DNA of 64,000 nucleotides from an uncultured Saprospiraceae bacterium (GTDB lineage: Bacteria; Bacteroidota; Bacteroidia; Chitinophagales; Saprospiraceae), in assembly GCA_937997635.1 (NCBI GenBank), contig CALLFA010000049.1, positions 1-64,000 on the forward strand. The letters are read 5' to 3'. The notes below the pieces were generated by a model. That model saw only the letters and a program-made list of their open reading frames with translations. It was not told the origin of the DNA and made no database searches. Of this stretch, positions 11,101-17,140 are shown piece by piece; the first letter of the stretch is position 1; every line of letters starts with the position of its first letter. A program made the translations under genes and the position numbers.

Positions 11101-11420
11101 CCTATATGGAGTATTCTGTAGGCATTTTTGTCTAAGCCAGTTAGATTAAAACTTGGTATTGTGGACAATTGTCTGATGACACCAGCGTCACTCGTTAGCA
11201 CAAAGATTGATGAATCTCCAACATTGTCGACTAAATCAATATTTATCACATCCAAAACATTATCCGTTATACATATCTCTGTAGGATCACTTGTCGATAT
11301 CGTTCCACCAGCAGGCTTATTGTCAAATGACCCAGCATATGACATACTGTTGATAAGCAGGAAATGGAAACAGACATATAGAAATACCCTCAAAGAATCG
11401 GAATTCGACCTGACTCTCAT
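2106..11420 (-). CDS. Giant T9SS-exported protein of ~26 tandem Cys-containing modules
   Basis: A 3,104-residue secreted protein. An upstream TTG at 11426 is possible, but the ATG at 11420 gives a normal start and signal peptide (about residues 1-29, ending S-Y-A). The body is about 26 head-to-tail modules of ~107-116 residues. Each has the order: G-G-x-I near the start, C-V-D-D-G-x-x-D, a strand with L-T-G-N-x-G-x-S-x-W, the motif V-T-D-x-x-G-x-I, F-x-F-E/D, C-x-I-W-H-x-S, G-x-N, L-x-G-C-F-x-L-S-N-P, then K-x-x-N-C-G. Four or five Cys per module suggest disulphides outside the cell. The last ~85 residues (strand-rich, with D-A-N-G-R and L-Q-S-G-I-Y-Y) form a type A T9SS C-terminal sorting domain, implying export across the outer membrane and surface attachment. 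I do not recognise the module as a named family. No catalytic motif is visible; an adhesin, matrix or S-layer-like role is inference. Confidence 0.9.
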   Translation of the reverse strand: MRVRSNSDSLRVFLYVCFHFLLINSMSYAGSFDNKPAGGTISTSDPTEICITDNVLDVINIDLVDNVGDSSIFVLTSDAGVIRQLSTIPSFNLTGLDKNAYRILHIGYDEFTIGPRVGLNIKKLKGWFGLSNEIVINLFSPFSGFVRSVVEIEQTICVSDGVPDNITLEVTSVRGDTQGWLVTDSKGIITQLVSTPQFNFEGTGAGIVNIHHYSSFGDVQVRIGQNVNKISGCIDFSRPFIIEKIVDCNVLCDIPTPVIVFGEPTLSLLNNDQDSIFICFDDDIADVLTVVLDTASLSRFVLLDSDKNVIEVFSNRSELPLIHSTDGDCQLILFNFLDDVPTIQIGSPLLDFDGCFTSSEPVTIVKETDCAIVVCDVDAGVIELANGASPTVCADDGIDDQLEFIVTGNVGASTWIVTDENGVILRNQNSPIFNFEGIALQTCIIRHMSLQDPISNFGIGENISDIMGCFEFSNAISITKEINCGIPVCNVIGGIISANGQTELTICVDDGEPDLITPVVSNNIGDTFWLLTDTLGNIMLINRSNMFNLEGAGEGVCQLWHLSAGDIEAGFSAGRNVSDIIGCFDLSNPITITREINCGFVCDIDAGNIALQDGSTDVSICVEDPSQNTVTVVLSGNSGSSTWLVTDLNGNIITIQNSPVFVFDNADISSCQIWHMSLLDPITGFVLGNSVSDIEGCFDISNPINITKETDCFQTCTVQGGSISFGGFTQFNFCADDGLPDSITPMLSDNSGSSAWLLVDDQGVIISIQQNADFQFEGSPAGSFSIVHISSDDTVGGLNPGGNIANLTGCFDLSNQIIVILETGCGVLVCDVQAGMIDIGGAVAVDLCVVDSQQDIVDVNLSGNSGSSIWLVTDESGNILAIQNDSNFDFTNAEVGVCFIWHMSLQDPLTGFAIGANVSGIDGCFELSNSIQVNKLDNCGMPVCDVLGGTISVEGETSLSVCVVDDEADIIPVTLTGNQGSSTWLVTDAQGNILAIQNDSSFDFTNSPIGTCTIWHLSLTGTLGGFSVGSNVNQLAGCFSLSNPVTVTKLDNCGAPVCDVLGGTISIEGESTVNVCVVDMEADVVTVTLSENRGSSIWLVTDNQGNILEIQNDSSFDFTNSPFGTCTIWHLSLTGTLDGFSVGSNVNQLAGCFALSNPVTVNKIDNCGAPTCNVSSGTIAGPGGVSSLTVCADDGMVEGLEISLTGNVGPSTWVITDASGQILRTQNTNIFTFEGGGEGVCLIYHLSLENTITGFTAGELISNLGGCFSLSTPIRVTKEINCGPDPCIVEGGSLTFSNGTTTSTICVDDGQNDVLDVSLTGNVGATAWILTDEQGIISDIRGTLDFNFEGFEAGTCFLYHISLLDPVTGFAAGVNINGLGGCFDLSNPISIIKVRECGPNTCSVDGGVVMSSDSLTVLDVCVTDGENDNIQLVLQGGDGARLWAVTDARGEILVIQVESVFNFEGTGGGTNFIYNVALRDPITGFDVGNNLTDIQGCFDLSNPLTVNKLEDCNPAPVPVGGSITSDVGGGAGDITVCADDGESDRISLTLNGSMGESTWIVTDTTGQILIVQAVATFEFEGSGAGIAQIWHVASFGDVFGLQAGQNIADVTGNFALSNQINVIREVGCGPPDCAVNGGNIETTNNETFLILCVTDDEPDVVNISLDGNSGTSNYIVTDPQGNIITIQNEPSFDFTNNTPGRCFIWHVSSDGDLENFEVGQAITSVNGCFVLSNSVEISKIDGCAPLVCDDIMSGSISTMNGQTAVTICVDDNMDENIVVDVVDNIGGSIWVTTDANDIILTTQNDNIFNFEGEPSGQCFIRHIAALDEITGLIPGNSISELGGCFQISEGLAITRELCSNVECTVSGGAISIMDLGTDIEICVTDNMSDQFTVDLNSNTGISQWIIVDSVGTIIGIQEGSDNTFDFESSAIGMCQIWHISTRDSTFNLMLGMDIATLEGCHSLSNAITVVRLSGACANPECAEILPGSIALLDGEIETTLCVDDGMNENLEVMLTGNTGAGFFVITDADGIILDLENEPLFNFEGSDTGVCLIYYASVLEPFGGLRPGVNITDVTGCVNLSNIITVEKESCVAPPPCVVSGGAISTSNGETEITICADDEIADPIDFTLTGASGISMWLLTDSAGNVTQTFDGSTIDFEGSDEGRCLVVHATVRDSSFIIRDGDNTNDLMGCFELSNAIIINKEIGCATDTCVVDGGAIALADGSTEITICALDGISDEFEVIVTDNVGANSVFVAADTTGQIIALQLTPFIDLEGIGAGVTLIYHVSLRDTLSGGELGQNINELNGCLDISNAITVIQDAGTFNGGTIDDGNGNAEITICDDDGVDAEVNLVLTGEEGELSIWLLTDDDGNIIQLFNSGPPFMIPDGSAGTQIWHMSYSSNLIGLNQGMNVMDLQGCFDLSNSVTLIKETNCATALCEIAPSIISFDGGGDSITVCTDDGMDDSINVNLTSIGNDSMQWLVTDNTGVILFLSDGPPFNFEGQDAGVCQIWHLIFMDSISGLTVGANASMLSGCFELSNPLTVTKENDCGQQSCGVIAAVISFDGGLDMTTVCVDDNMDEALMVNVTPGIGDTSVWVITDTLGVILSFPEGPMFNFEGSGEGVCLLWNLTIEDSVTGLLIDSNANDLEGCFALSNPLRIEKEIDCADMNMCLADGGNLTANGGQTSITVCSGDGFIDLITFEVDAAAGNGEVFLVTDTAGIIARIEGEVNIDFEGEDAGTSLVYHVGFIGMFDNVIIGGNIDNIGGCFDLSNPVEVIVETDCLDCPAVGGSIELDDGTVETVVCAGDGEDNFLGINLTVPAGQESVWVVTDTLGVILAAELNSNFNFDDFGEEIVQVWHLGSFGTVLGIVLGENVSDLDGCFEFSNPITVRTDIVDGGSVNADDMATELTICVQDSIRDVINLFNDSESNLSYTYLITDINNRFLAVNTSGSVDLESLSVGNCRIYGVSHTGTTAQFTIGSQEDVTQVPIASCFELSSNFIQLSRVSGDQCPDSGLTEPTVSLVALGNPANDELVLRINSSNIEGPITIELNDANGRLMMKESMNLEIGETTKSIDVSSLQSGIYYASIRHPWIVLNERIVVQH
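7921..8604 (-). repeat. Two adjacent 342-bp units with recent-duplication-level similarity inside the giant gene
   Basis: Units 7921-8262 and 8263-8604 are exactly 342 bp (114 codons) each and share long stretches of near-identical DNA, for example GATTGACATTGGATCCCACT at 7978 and 8321. Most other modules of this gene are alike only at protein level, so this pair looks like a recent in-frame tandem duplication. Confidence 0.7.
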
Positions 11421-11642
11421 AAACAAAAATTAAATATTGTTAAAAGCTAAATATGAAGGCTCTATATCAAGGCGAAGTGCCTTTCAGTGGTGGATTTACC
11501 AAACAAATGTACAAAACATATTACAATATTTTATAATATGTAGGGGAATTTGGTATAAAATTTGTCTTTAGTATGTTAGAATCCCTGTTTTTAGGGGTTG
11601 CTAAATTAAAAATGAATCCATAATTTATAAAAAATTTAAACC

Positions 11643-11717
11643 ATGATCGTATTCTCAATTGCAGTATTAGTTGTTGTTGTTTACGGAGAGAAGTTTGTGA
11701 AAGAAGCGTTGCAGTAA
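11643..11717 (+). CDS. Possible 24-residue small membrane protein
   Basis: A 24-codon frame begins at ATG 11643 and ends at TAA 11717. The peptide has a hydrophobic stretch (I-V-F-S-I-A-V-L-V-V-V-V-Y) followed by a charged tail (G-E-K-F-V-K-E-A-L-Q). This is the shape of a bacterial single-span micropeptide. It ends exactly where the convergent lipoprotein gene ends. No clear ribosome-binding site or well-spaced promoter is visible, and a frame this short can arise by chance. Confidence 0.2.
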   Translation: MIVFSIAVLVVVVYGEKFVKEALQ

Positions 11718-12182
11718 TTATTTTACCGCTTTGTACATCGTACGTACAGCTTCCTCACTAAACGTACCCAATAGGCCAGTCTGAAAAATATATTCTCTAT
11801 CGCCATTTAATTTGATGTGGCGAAAGTCATAGTTGATGTTATCATCATCAATTTTCTTTTCGAAAATGAACCCATCATCGTATTCTTCGATAATTTTAGA
11901 AAAGAACTGACCACCTTTTACAGTTTGTAACTGATCTTCTAAAATTTCAGCAATTTCAAAAGTCGTGCTCTCTGAAGCGATCAATTGAATGTTAAAATCT
12001 TTATCATTCATAATTGTCACATCCTTCCAAATTCCAATATCGTCTACAGTTACTTCTACATCATCTGGAGCATTTAATTCTAACGGTATTCCATATTGAA
12101 GAAGACTAAGTGATTTGCCTTCTGGTTGGCTCGAACAAGCGACTAGAGAAACAAGGATAAAGATCGTGCAGATAAACTTCAT
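11718..12182 (-). CDS. Lipoprotein of unknown function
   Basis: A 154-residue protein. The ATG at 12182 is preferred over the one at 12197 because it gives a compact lipoprotein signal: M-K-F-I-C, a hydrophobic core, then the lipobox L-V-A-C followed by S-S. After acylation at that Cys (about residue 16) it would be membrane-anchored, probably in the outer membrane. The mature part is small, acidic and predicted alpha/beta, with no recognised domain or catalytic motif. It is separated from the thioredoxin-fold gene to its right by a terminator, so it probably has its own promoter between 12183 and 12210. No family name is offered. Confidence 0.8.
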   Translation of the reverse strand: MKFICTIFILVSLVACSSQPEGKSLSLLQYGIPLELNAPDDVEVTVDDIGIWKDVTIMNDKDFNIQLIASESTTFEIAEILEDQLQTVKGGQFFSKIIEEYDDGFIFEKKIDDDNINYDFRHIKLNGDREYIFQTGLLGTFSEEAVRTMYKAVK

Positions 12183-12211
12183 ACTGTAAAGAAACATATA
12201 ATAAAGAAAAC

Positions 12212-12240
12212 AAAAAACCCTTTACATAAAATGCAAAGGG
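12212..12240 (-). terminator. Terminator after the exported peroxiredoxin-like gene
   Basis: On the minus strand CCCTTT pairs with AAAGGG and an inner CAT/ATG pair (12218-12240), followed by TTTTTTG. It lies 30 bp beyond the stop at 12270. Confidence 0.7.
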
Positions 12241-12269
12241 CTATTTGCTATTATTTTATCTAATAATGA

Positions 12270-12881
12270 TTAGGCTTTTTTTGACTTGATGGAACATCCA
12301 ATTGCTTTTGTCGTAGCTGGATCAGGAGTTTTGCCCATTCTGATCGACTCAACTGCATTCTCAATATAATTTATTGACACTGATTCTGGATCTCTTGGGC
12401 TATCGTCAATAGCACCGATATATTTGACCATTCTTTCTTTATCAAGCACATAGACGTGAGGGGTCTTAGTTGCTCCATAAGCAGGAAAGACTTCTTGTTT
12501 TTCATCAAATACATAAGGAAATTCAAACCCCTTCTCGCTCGCTCTCACTTTCATTTCAGAAAAGCTATCACCTGGTTTAATGGATGGATCATTAGGATTT
12601 ATTGCTATGACAGGAAAACCATCATTACTGAATTTCTTATGTAGATCAATGATTCTGTCTTCATACTTAACTGCCCAAGGACAAGTGTTACAGGTGAATA
12701 TAACGATATAGCCTTCTGCGCTTTCAAAATCGCTTAACGACACCATTTCGCCATCGATATTTTTGAGAGAAAAATCAGTTGCTATGTCACCAACCTTGTA
12801 ACCATCACCTGGATCTGTTGCTAAGATTTCTAAAGAGAAAAAAGAAATTAATAAAAAACTAAGGATTGTTATTTGTCTCAT
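12270..12881 (-). CDS. Exported thioredoxin-family (peroxiredoxin-like) protein
   Basis: A 203-residue protein with an N-terminal signal peptide (residues 1 to ~21) and an AhpC/TSA-like thioredoxin fold. The signature is F-T-C-N-T-C-P-W-A at residues 62-70, with Cys64 and Cys67 as a C-x-x-C pair. K-T-P-H-V-Y holds the cis-Pro, and a late Cys (about 197) lies in A-I-G-C-S-I. This matches the PRX-like thioredoxin subfamily, periplasmic in diderms, which reduces or oxidises thiols or peroxides; the exact substrate is not evident. It starts 4 bp after a TlpA-like gene on the same strand, so the two are almost certainly cotranscribed, and a terminator follows. Confidence 0.85.
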   Translation of the reverse strand: MRQITILSFLLISFFSLEILATDPGDGYKVGDIATDFSLKNIDGEMVSLSDFESAEGYIVIFTCNTCPWAVKYEDRIIDLHKKFSNDGFPVIAINPNDPSIKPGDSFSEMKVRASEKGFEFPYVFDEKQEVFPAYGATKTPHVYVLDKERMVKYIGAIDDSPRDPESVSINYIENAVESIRMGKTPDPATTKAIGCSIKSKKA

Positions 12882-12885
12882 AAAT

Positions 12886-13383
12886 TTAACCTTCTAAAAA
12901 CTTGGAAATAAAATTTTGTAATTCGTTATAGCTTGAAAAGTCAGCTTCTTCAAACTGTCTTTTGTTTTTATCAAATAAAAGTGTCGCTGGGATAGCTCCT
13001 GACCAATCTGTAGACACCTTATCGATCCACTCATTGTATCTCGTGTCATCCAATAGCCATACTTCGGATTGAATATTTTTCTTTGTTAATAATGGAATAA
13101 CCTTTCGGTTGACTAGCTTTTTATCATCAAGACTTATCAAGACGACTTTCAACGGCTTTTCAAATTCATCAGATGAGTTTAACTCTTCGAAATACGGCAG
13201 TTCTTTCACACAAGGTTTGCACCATGTTGCCCAAAAATTAATGATGTATGTCGTGTCAGAGTCCGTACTTAGCATAGATTCCATTTGATCAAACTTGTCA
13301 AATACTCTAACATTCTTGTCTGATGTCTGCGAAAATGCCACAAAACCAACGGAAGTAAGCAATAGGCTGAATATGAATTTCAT
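12886..13383 (-). CDS. TlpA/ResA-like periplasmic thiol-disulphide oxidoreductase
   Basis: A 165-residue protein with a signal peptide (1 to ~19, ending F-S-Q) and a thioredoxin domain. The active site is F-W-A-T-W-C-K-P-C at about residues 50-58 (Cys55, Cys58), followed by V-K-E-L-P. The cis-Pro segment is G-A-I-P-A-T-L-L-F. TlpA/ResA proteins keep periplasmic cysteines reduced, for example during cytochrome maturation, but no cytochrome genes lie nearby. It is the first gene of a two-gene unit with the peroxiredoxin-like protein, so a joint role in exported-protein thiol homeostasis is plausible. That would fit a genome secreting many Cys-rich giants, though this link is inference. Confidence 0.85.
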   Translation of the reverse strand: MKFIFSLLLTSVGFVAFSQTSDKNVRVFDKFDQMESMLSTDSDTTYIINFWATWCKPCVKELPYFEELNSSDEFEKPLKVVLISLDDKKLVNRKVIPLLTKKNIQSEVWLLDDTRYNEWIDKVSTDWSGAIPATLLFDKNKRQFEEADFSSYNELQNFISKFLEG

Positions 13384-13489
13384 ATAGTCTTAATAACGAT
13401 TATACTACCAAAATGTTTCCTTAACGAAAGTCTTGTAGATTTATTCAAACTTGCTTTTGAAATGTTATGAAAATGAATTGCAGGTACTC

Positions 13490-16400
13490 TTAATTCAGTT
13501 TGTACTTGAGTCCCATATCTTGTATTTCATCAATAAATTGTAAATCTGCGTTTACTTTATTGGACGGGGCTACTAGTTGGATTTTCATTTCGTCCTCCAT
13601 GTCAAAGACCTCCATACTCAATCCATGTTTGCCTTGACTATTGGTAATGAGTTTTTGCATTTTTTGGACTAGATTATCATCGATTTGTTTGAGGTCAATT
13701 TGCAATGTGATGGATTTTGTCAAAGCCTTTCCTACCGAATCAAGTAAACGAATATTAGTCACTTTGAAATATGGATTATCGTTAAATCCTGTTGTGTTTT
13801 TACCTTCTACATAAACCACTTGACCAGAATGCAACAACTCTTTGTATTTGAGATAGTCATCTCTGTATAATCTGAATTCTAGCGCACCGTCAAAATCTTG
13901 TATGGCGAATCTTCCGTATCCTAGTCCTTTCTGATTGACACCGTGAAAGGCTTCTGTGACAATACCTGCCAACTTTAGTGTTCTGTCTTTATATTGCTCA
14001 GCTTTATCTAACGGACAAGAAGTAAAGTTCTCCAGTTCAAGTTTGTAATCATCTAACGGATGACCGCTAATATAAATACCAGTGACTTCTTTTTCCTTTT
14101 CTAATTTTGTGATAAGTGGCCATGGTTTCGTCGCTGGCATCTCAGGTTCTTGGATAAACTCATCAGAGATATCTCCAAAAAGAGAGTTTTGATTTTGACT
14201 TTTTTGAGCTTGAAATGAATTGCCAAATTTAATGGCATGTTCGAGCAGAGTTGAGAAAGTCAAAGACTCTGTAAAATAAGCAGATCGTTTATGTTTGAAT
14301 AAATCTAAGGCGCCACTCAGTACTAAACTTTCAAAGCATTTTTTATTTACAGATCTAAGGTTGACACGTTTGGTCATATCAAAAATACTGACAAATTCTC
14401 CTTTTTCGCGCTCTTCCAAAATTGCACCAACAGGTCCCTCTCCTACTCCTTTAATGGCAGATAAGCCAAACCTGATTTGCCCTTGGCTATTCACATTAAA
14501 TTTAAGTCTACTCTCATTGATATCTGGACCTAACACTTCCAACTTCATGCGTTTGCACTCTCTTAGAAATTTATTCAAACTGTCAATGTTGTTTTTGTTA
14601 TGATTTAACACAGAAGCCATAAATGCTGCAGGGTAATGAGCTTTGAGATATGCCGTCTGGAATGCAATAAAGGCATAACATGTCGAGTGAGACTTATTAA
14701 ATGCGTATGACGCAAATGCTTCCCAATCCTTCCATATTTTTTCTACAGTAGCAGGTGGGTGTCCATTTTTCTCACATCCACTTTGAAATTTAGGATACAT
14801 CTCATCGATCAGCTTTTTCTTTTTCTTACCCATTGCTTTACGCAACATATCCGCTTCACCTTTACTGAATCCAGCAAGTTTTTGAGAGAGTAACATCACC
14901 TGTTCCTGATAGACAGTTATCCCATAGGTTTCAGAAAGATATTCCTCCATATCTTCAAGATCATATTTGATCTCTTCTCGGCCATGTTTTCTGGATACGA
15001 AATTTGGTATGTATTGCATTGGCCCGGGACGATAAAGGGCGTTCATGGCAATGAGGTCATCAAATTTATCTGGCTTGAGTTCTTTCAGACTTTTCTGCAT
15101 ACCAGTAGACTCATATTGAAAGATTCCTACTGTTTCACCTCGTTGGAATAATTCATACGTCTTTTTATCTTCTAATGATACTGTATCTATATCTAGGTCA
15201 ATATCGTGTCTGATTTTGATAATATCGACGGCATCCTTAATAATTGTTAGCGTCTTGAGGCCAAGGAAATCCATTTTCAATAAACCCGCATCTTCCACCA
15301 CACTATTGTCAAACTGGCTGACTTGTAAGTCAGAATCCTTTGCTACTGAAACAGGCACATAGTTGGTCATATCATCTGGCGTAATGATGACACCACAGGC
15401 ATGAATTCCCGTATTTCTGATTGATCCTTCAAGCTTTTGTGCCGAACGAATCATTTCTCCTATCTGTGTTTTTTCCTCTGCTAACTGTCTAAACTTTAAG
15501 GCCTTTTCATTGTCCTCAGGGATCATTGCGGATTTCAACTTCTTATCTACGCCACCTTTTGCTAAGACTTTTTTTAGTGAAGCACCGAGGTGTGTCGGAA
15601 ATGTCTTAGCCACTCGATCTACTTCTGACAAAGGTATTTGCATGACCCTCCCTACATCTCTGAGGCTAGACTTCGCAGCCATTGTCCCATAAGTAATAAT
15701 CTGAGCCACTTGATTTTGACCATATTTATCGATGACATAATCGATGACTTTACTCCTTCCTTCATCATCAAAATCTATATCGATATCAGGCATGGATACC
15801 CGTTCAGGATTCAAAAATCGCTCAAAAAGTAAATCGTATTTGATGGGGTCAATATTGGTAATGCCAAGGCAGTAAGCAACGGCAGAACCAGCTGCAGAAC
15901 CTCTGCCAGGCCCCACGGAAACACCTATTTCTCGTGCAGTGCTTGTGAAGTCTTGGACAATAAGAAAATACCCTGGATAGCCTGAATTTTTAATAACCCC
16001 CAATTCAAAATTTAGCCTTGTCTCGATGTCTGCAGTTATTGTTCCGTAGCGCCTCTTGGCTCCTTCATAGGTCAAATGCCTCAGATAATCATCCTGAGTT
16101 GTAAATCCTCCTGGCAGTGGGAAAGCTGGAAGGACAACATCTCTTGCCAGATTCATTGATTCCACCTTGCTGACAATCTCCATTGTATTATCGATAGACT
16201 CCGGGATATCTGCGAATAAAGCGTTCATTTGATCTTTAGTTTTGAAGTAAAAATCTGAACTAGGAAATTTGAATCTGTTTGTGTCTATAATGTTTGATCC
16301 TGTATTGATGCAAAGAAGGATATCGTGGTAAAGAGAATCCTCTTCTTCTACATAATGTGAATCATTGGTGGCTATGATTTTTACATCGTGTTTACGTGCC

Positions 16401-17011
16401 AACTTTATGAGTTCTTGATTGACATCTTCTTGGCTCATACCAGTGTCGTCAATTGTCTCCATACCGCTGTGTCGTTGCAACTCTATATAGAAATCTTCAC
16501 CAAACACATCTAGCCACCATTTCAATAACTCTTCTGCTTTTTCTAATTGACCTTTAAGAATCGTTTGTGGGATTTCAGCACCTATACAACAACTGGTAGC
16601 AATGACACCTTCATGATATTGTAGTAAAAGTTCTTTATCGATCCGCGGAAATTTACTGTATAAACCTTCTTTAAACCCAAGCGAACAGAGTTTACTCAAA
16701 TTTAAGTAGCCTTGTTTATTTTTTGCAAGCAAAAGCTGATGGTACCTTCTGTCTCTCTCCCCTGCTGATTTTGAAAATGATTTGATGTGTCTGTCTTCGA
16801 CGAGATAAAATTCACATCCGATGATTGGCTTGATGTTTCTCTTTTGTGCTTCGGCTACGAATTTGAATGCGCCAAACATATTGCCATGATCCGTTAACGC
16901 AACAGCAGTTTGGCCATCATTAACTGCCTTTTCCATCATAGTGGCTATGTCAGAAGCTCCATCCAATAATGAATATTGAGTGTGACAATGGAGATGGCAA
17001 AAATCTGGCAT
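13490..17011 (-). CDS. dnaE: DNA polymerase III subunit alpha
   Basis: A 1,173-residue replicative polymerase catalytic subunit. The N-terminal PHP domain begins at once (C-H-L-H-C-H-T-Q-Y-S, residues 5-14) and includes A-L-T-D-H-G-N near residue 40. The polymerase core shows G-P-G-R-G-S-A-A-G-S (~367-376) and the catalytic acidic motif P-D-I-D-I-D-F (~408-414). Further on are N-K-S-H-S-x-x-Y, a helix-hairpin-helix region, and a C-terminal OB-fold (L-A-G-I-V-T-E near residue 990). Length fits the DnaE1 class. It adds nucleotides at the replication fork in the cytoplasm. A TAnnTTTG-type promoter lies directly upstream, giving a short leader. It appears to be monocistronic. Confidence 0.98.
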   Translation of the reverse strand: MPDFCHLHCHTQYSLLDGASDIATMMEKAVNDGQTAVALTDHGNMFGAFKFVAEAQKRNIKPIIGCEFYLVEDRHIKSFSKSAGERDRRYHQLLLAKNKQGYLNLSKLCSLGFKEGLYSKFPRIDKELLLQYHEGVIATSCCIGAEIPQTILKGQLEKAEELLKWWLDVFGEDFYIELQRHSGMETIDDTGMSQEDVNQELIKLARKHDVKIIATNDSHYVEEEDSLYHDILLCINTGSNIIDTNRFKFPSSDFYFKTKDQMNALFADIPESIDNTMEIVSKVESMNLARDVVLPAFPLPGGFTTQDDYLRHLTYEGAKRRYGTITADIETRLNFELGVIKNSGYPGYFLIVQDFTSTAREIGVSVGPGRGSAAGSAVAYCLGITNIDPIKYDLLFERFLNPERVSMPDIDIDFDDEGRSKVIDYVIDKYGQNQVAQIITYGTMAAKSSLRDVGRVMQIPLSEVDRVAKTFPTHLGASLKKVLAKGGVDKKLKSAMIPEDNEKALKFRQLAEEKTQIGEMIRSAQKLEGSIRNTGIHACGVIITPDDMTNYVPVSVAKDSDLQVSQFDNSVVEDAGLLKMDFLGLKTLTIIKDAVDIIKIRHDIDLDIDTVSLEDKKTYELFQRGETVGIFQYESTGMQKSLKELKPDKFDDLIAMNALYRPGPMQYIPNFVSRKHGREEIKYDLEDMEEYLSETYGITVYQEQVMLLSQKLAGFSKGEADMLRKAMGKKKKKLIDEMYPKFQSGCEKNGHPPATVEKIWKDWEAFASYAFNKSHSTCYAFIAFQTAYLKAHYPAAFMASVLNHNKNNIDSLNKFLRECKRMKLEVLGPDINESRLKFNVNSQGQIRFGLSAIKGVGEGPVGAILEEREKGEFVSIFDMTKRVNLRSVNKKCFESLVLSGALDLFKHKRSAYFTESLTFSTLLEHAIKFGNSFQAQKSQNQNSLFGDISDEFIQEPEMPATKPWPLITKLEKEKEVTGIYISGHPLDDYKLELENFTSCPLDKAEQYKDRTLKLAGIVTEAFHGVNQKGLGYGRFAIQDFDGALEFRLYRDDYLKYKELLHSGQVVYVEGKNTTGFNDNPYFKVTNIRLLDSVGKALTKSITLQIDLKQIDDNLVQKMQKLITNSQGKHGLSMEVFDMEDEMKIQLVAPSNKVNADLQFIDEIQDMGLKYKLN

Positions 17012-17030
17012 AGGCTTAAGTTCTAATATT

Positions 17031-17057
17031 CAAAAATAGATTAATATGAAATAGCAA
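17031..17057 (-). promoter_or_regulatory. Bacteroidota-type promoter of dnaE
   Basis: On the minus strand TTG (17057-17055), 16 bp, then TATTTTTG (17038-17031) matches the Bacteroidota -33 / TAnnTTTG arrangement. The -7 box ends 19 bp before the dnaE ATG. Confidence 0.5.
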
Positions 17058-17085
17058 CACGATGTTGAGGGTAAAAGTTATTCAC

Positions 17086-17114
17086 AAAAAAAAGCCCACC
17101 CTGAAGAGTGAGCT
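17086..17114 (-). terminator. Terminator of the IPTL-CTERM-like gene
   Basis: On the minus strand AGCTCACTC pairs with GGGTGGGCT (9 bp with G-U pairs, TTCA loop) and runs into eight T residues. It lies 26 bp beyond the stop at 17141. Confidence 0.75.
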
Positions 17115-17140
17115 TTATATGCTTTATTTTTTCACTTTAC

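Noticed and set aside
2197-11433. Many plus-strand frames of 60-200 codons across the giant repeat gene
   Set aside because: They recur at the repeat period and are Ser/Pro/Thr-rich antisense shadows of the real minus-strand gene.
11504-11511. Minus-strand TACATTTG as promoter of the 26-repeat giant gene
   Set aside because: It fits TAnnTTTG, but no -33 box is found at a suitable distance and such octamers are frequent in AT-rich DNA; left as undecided.
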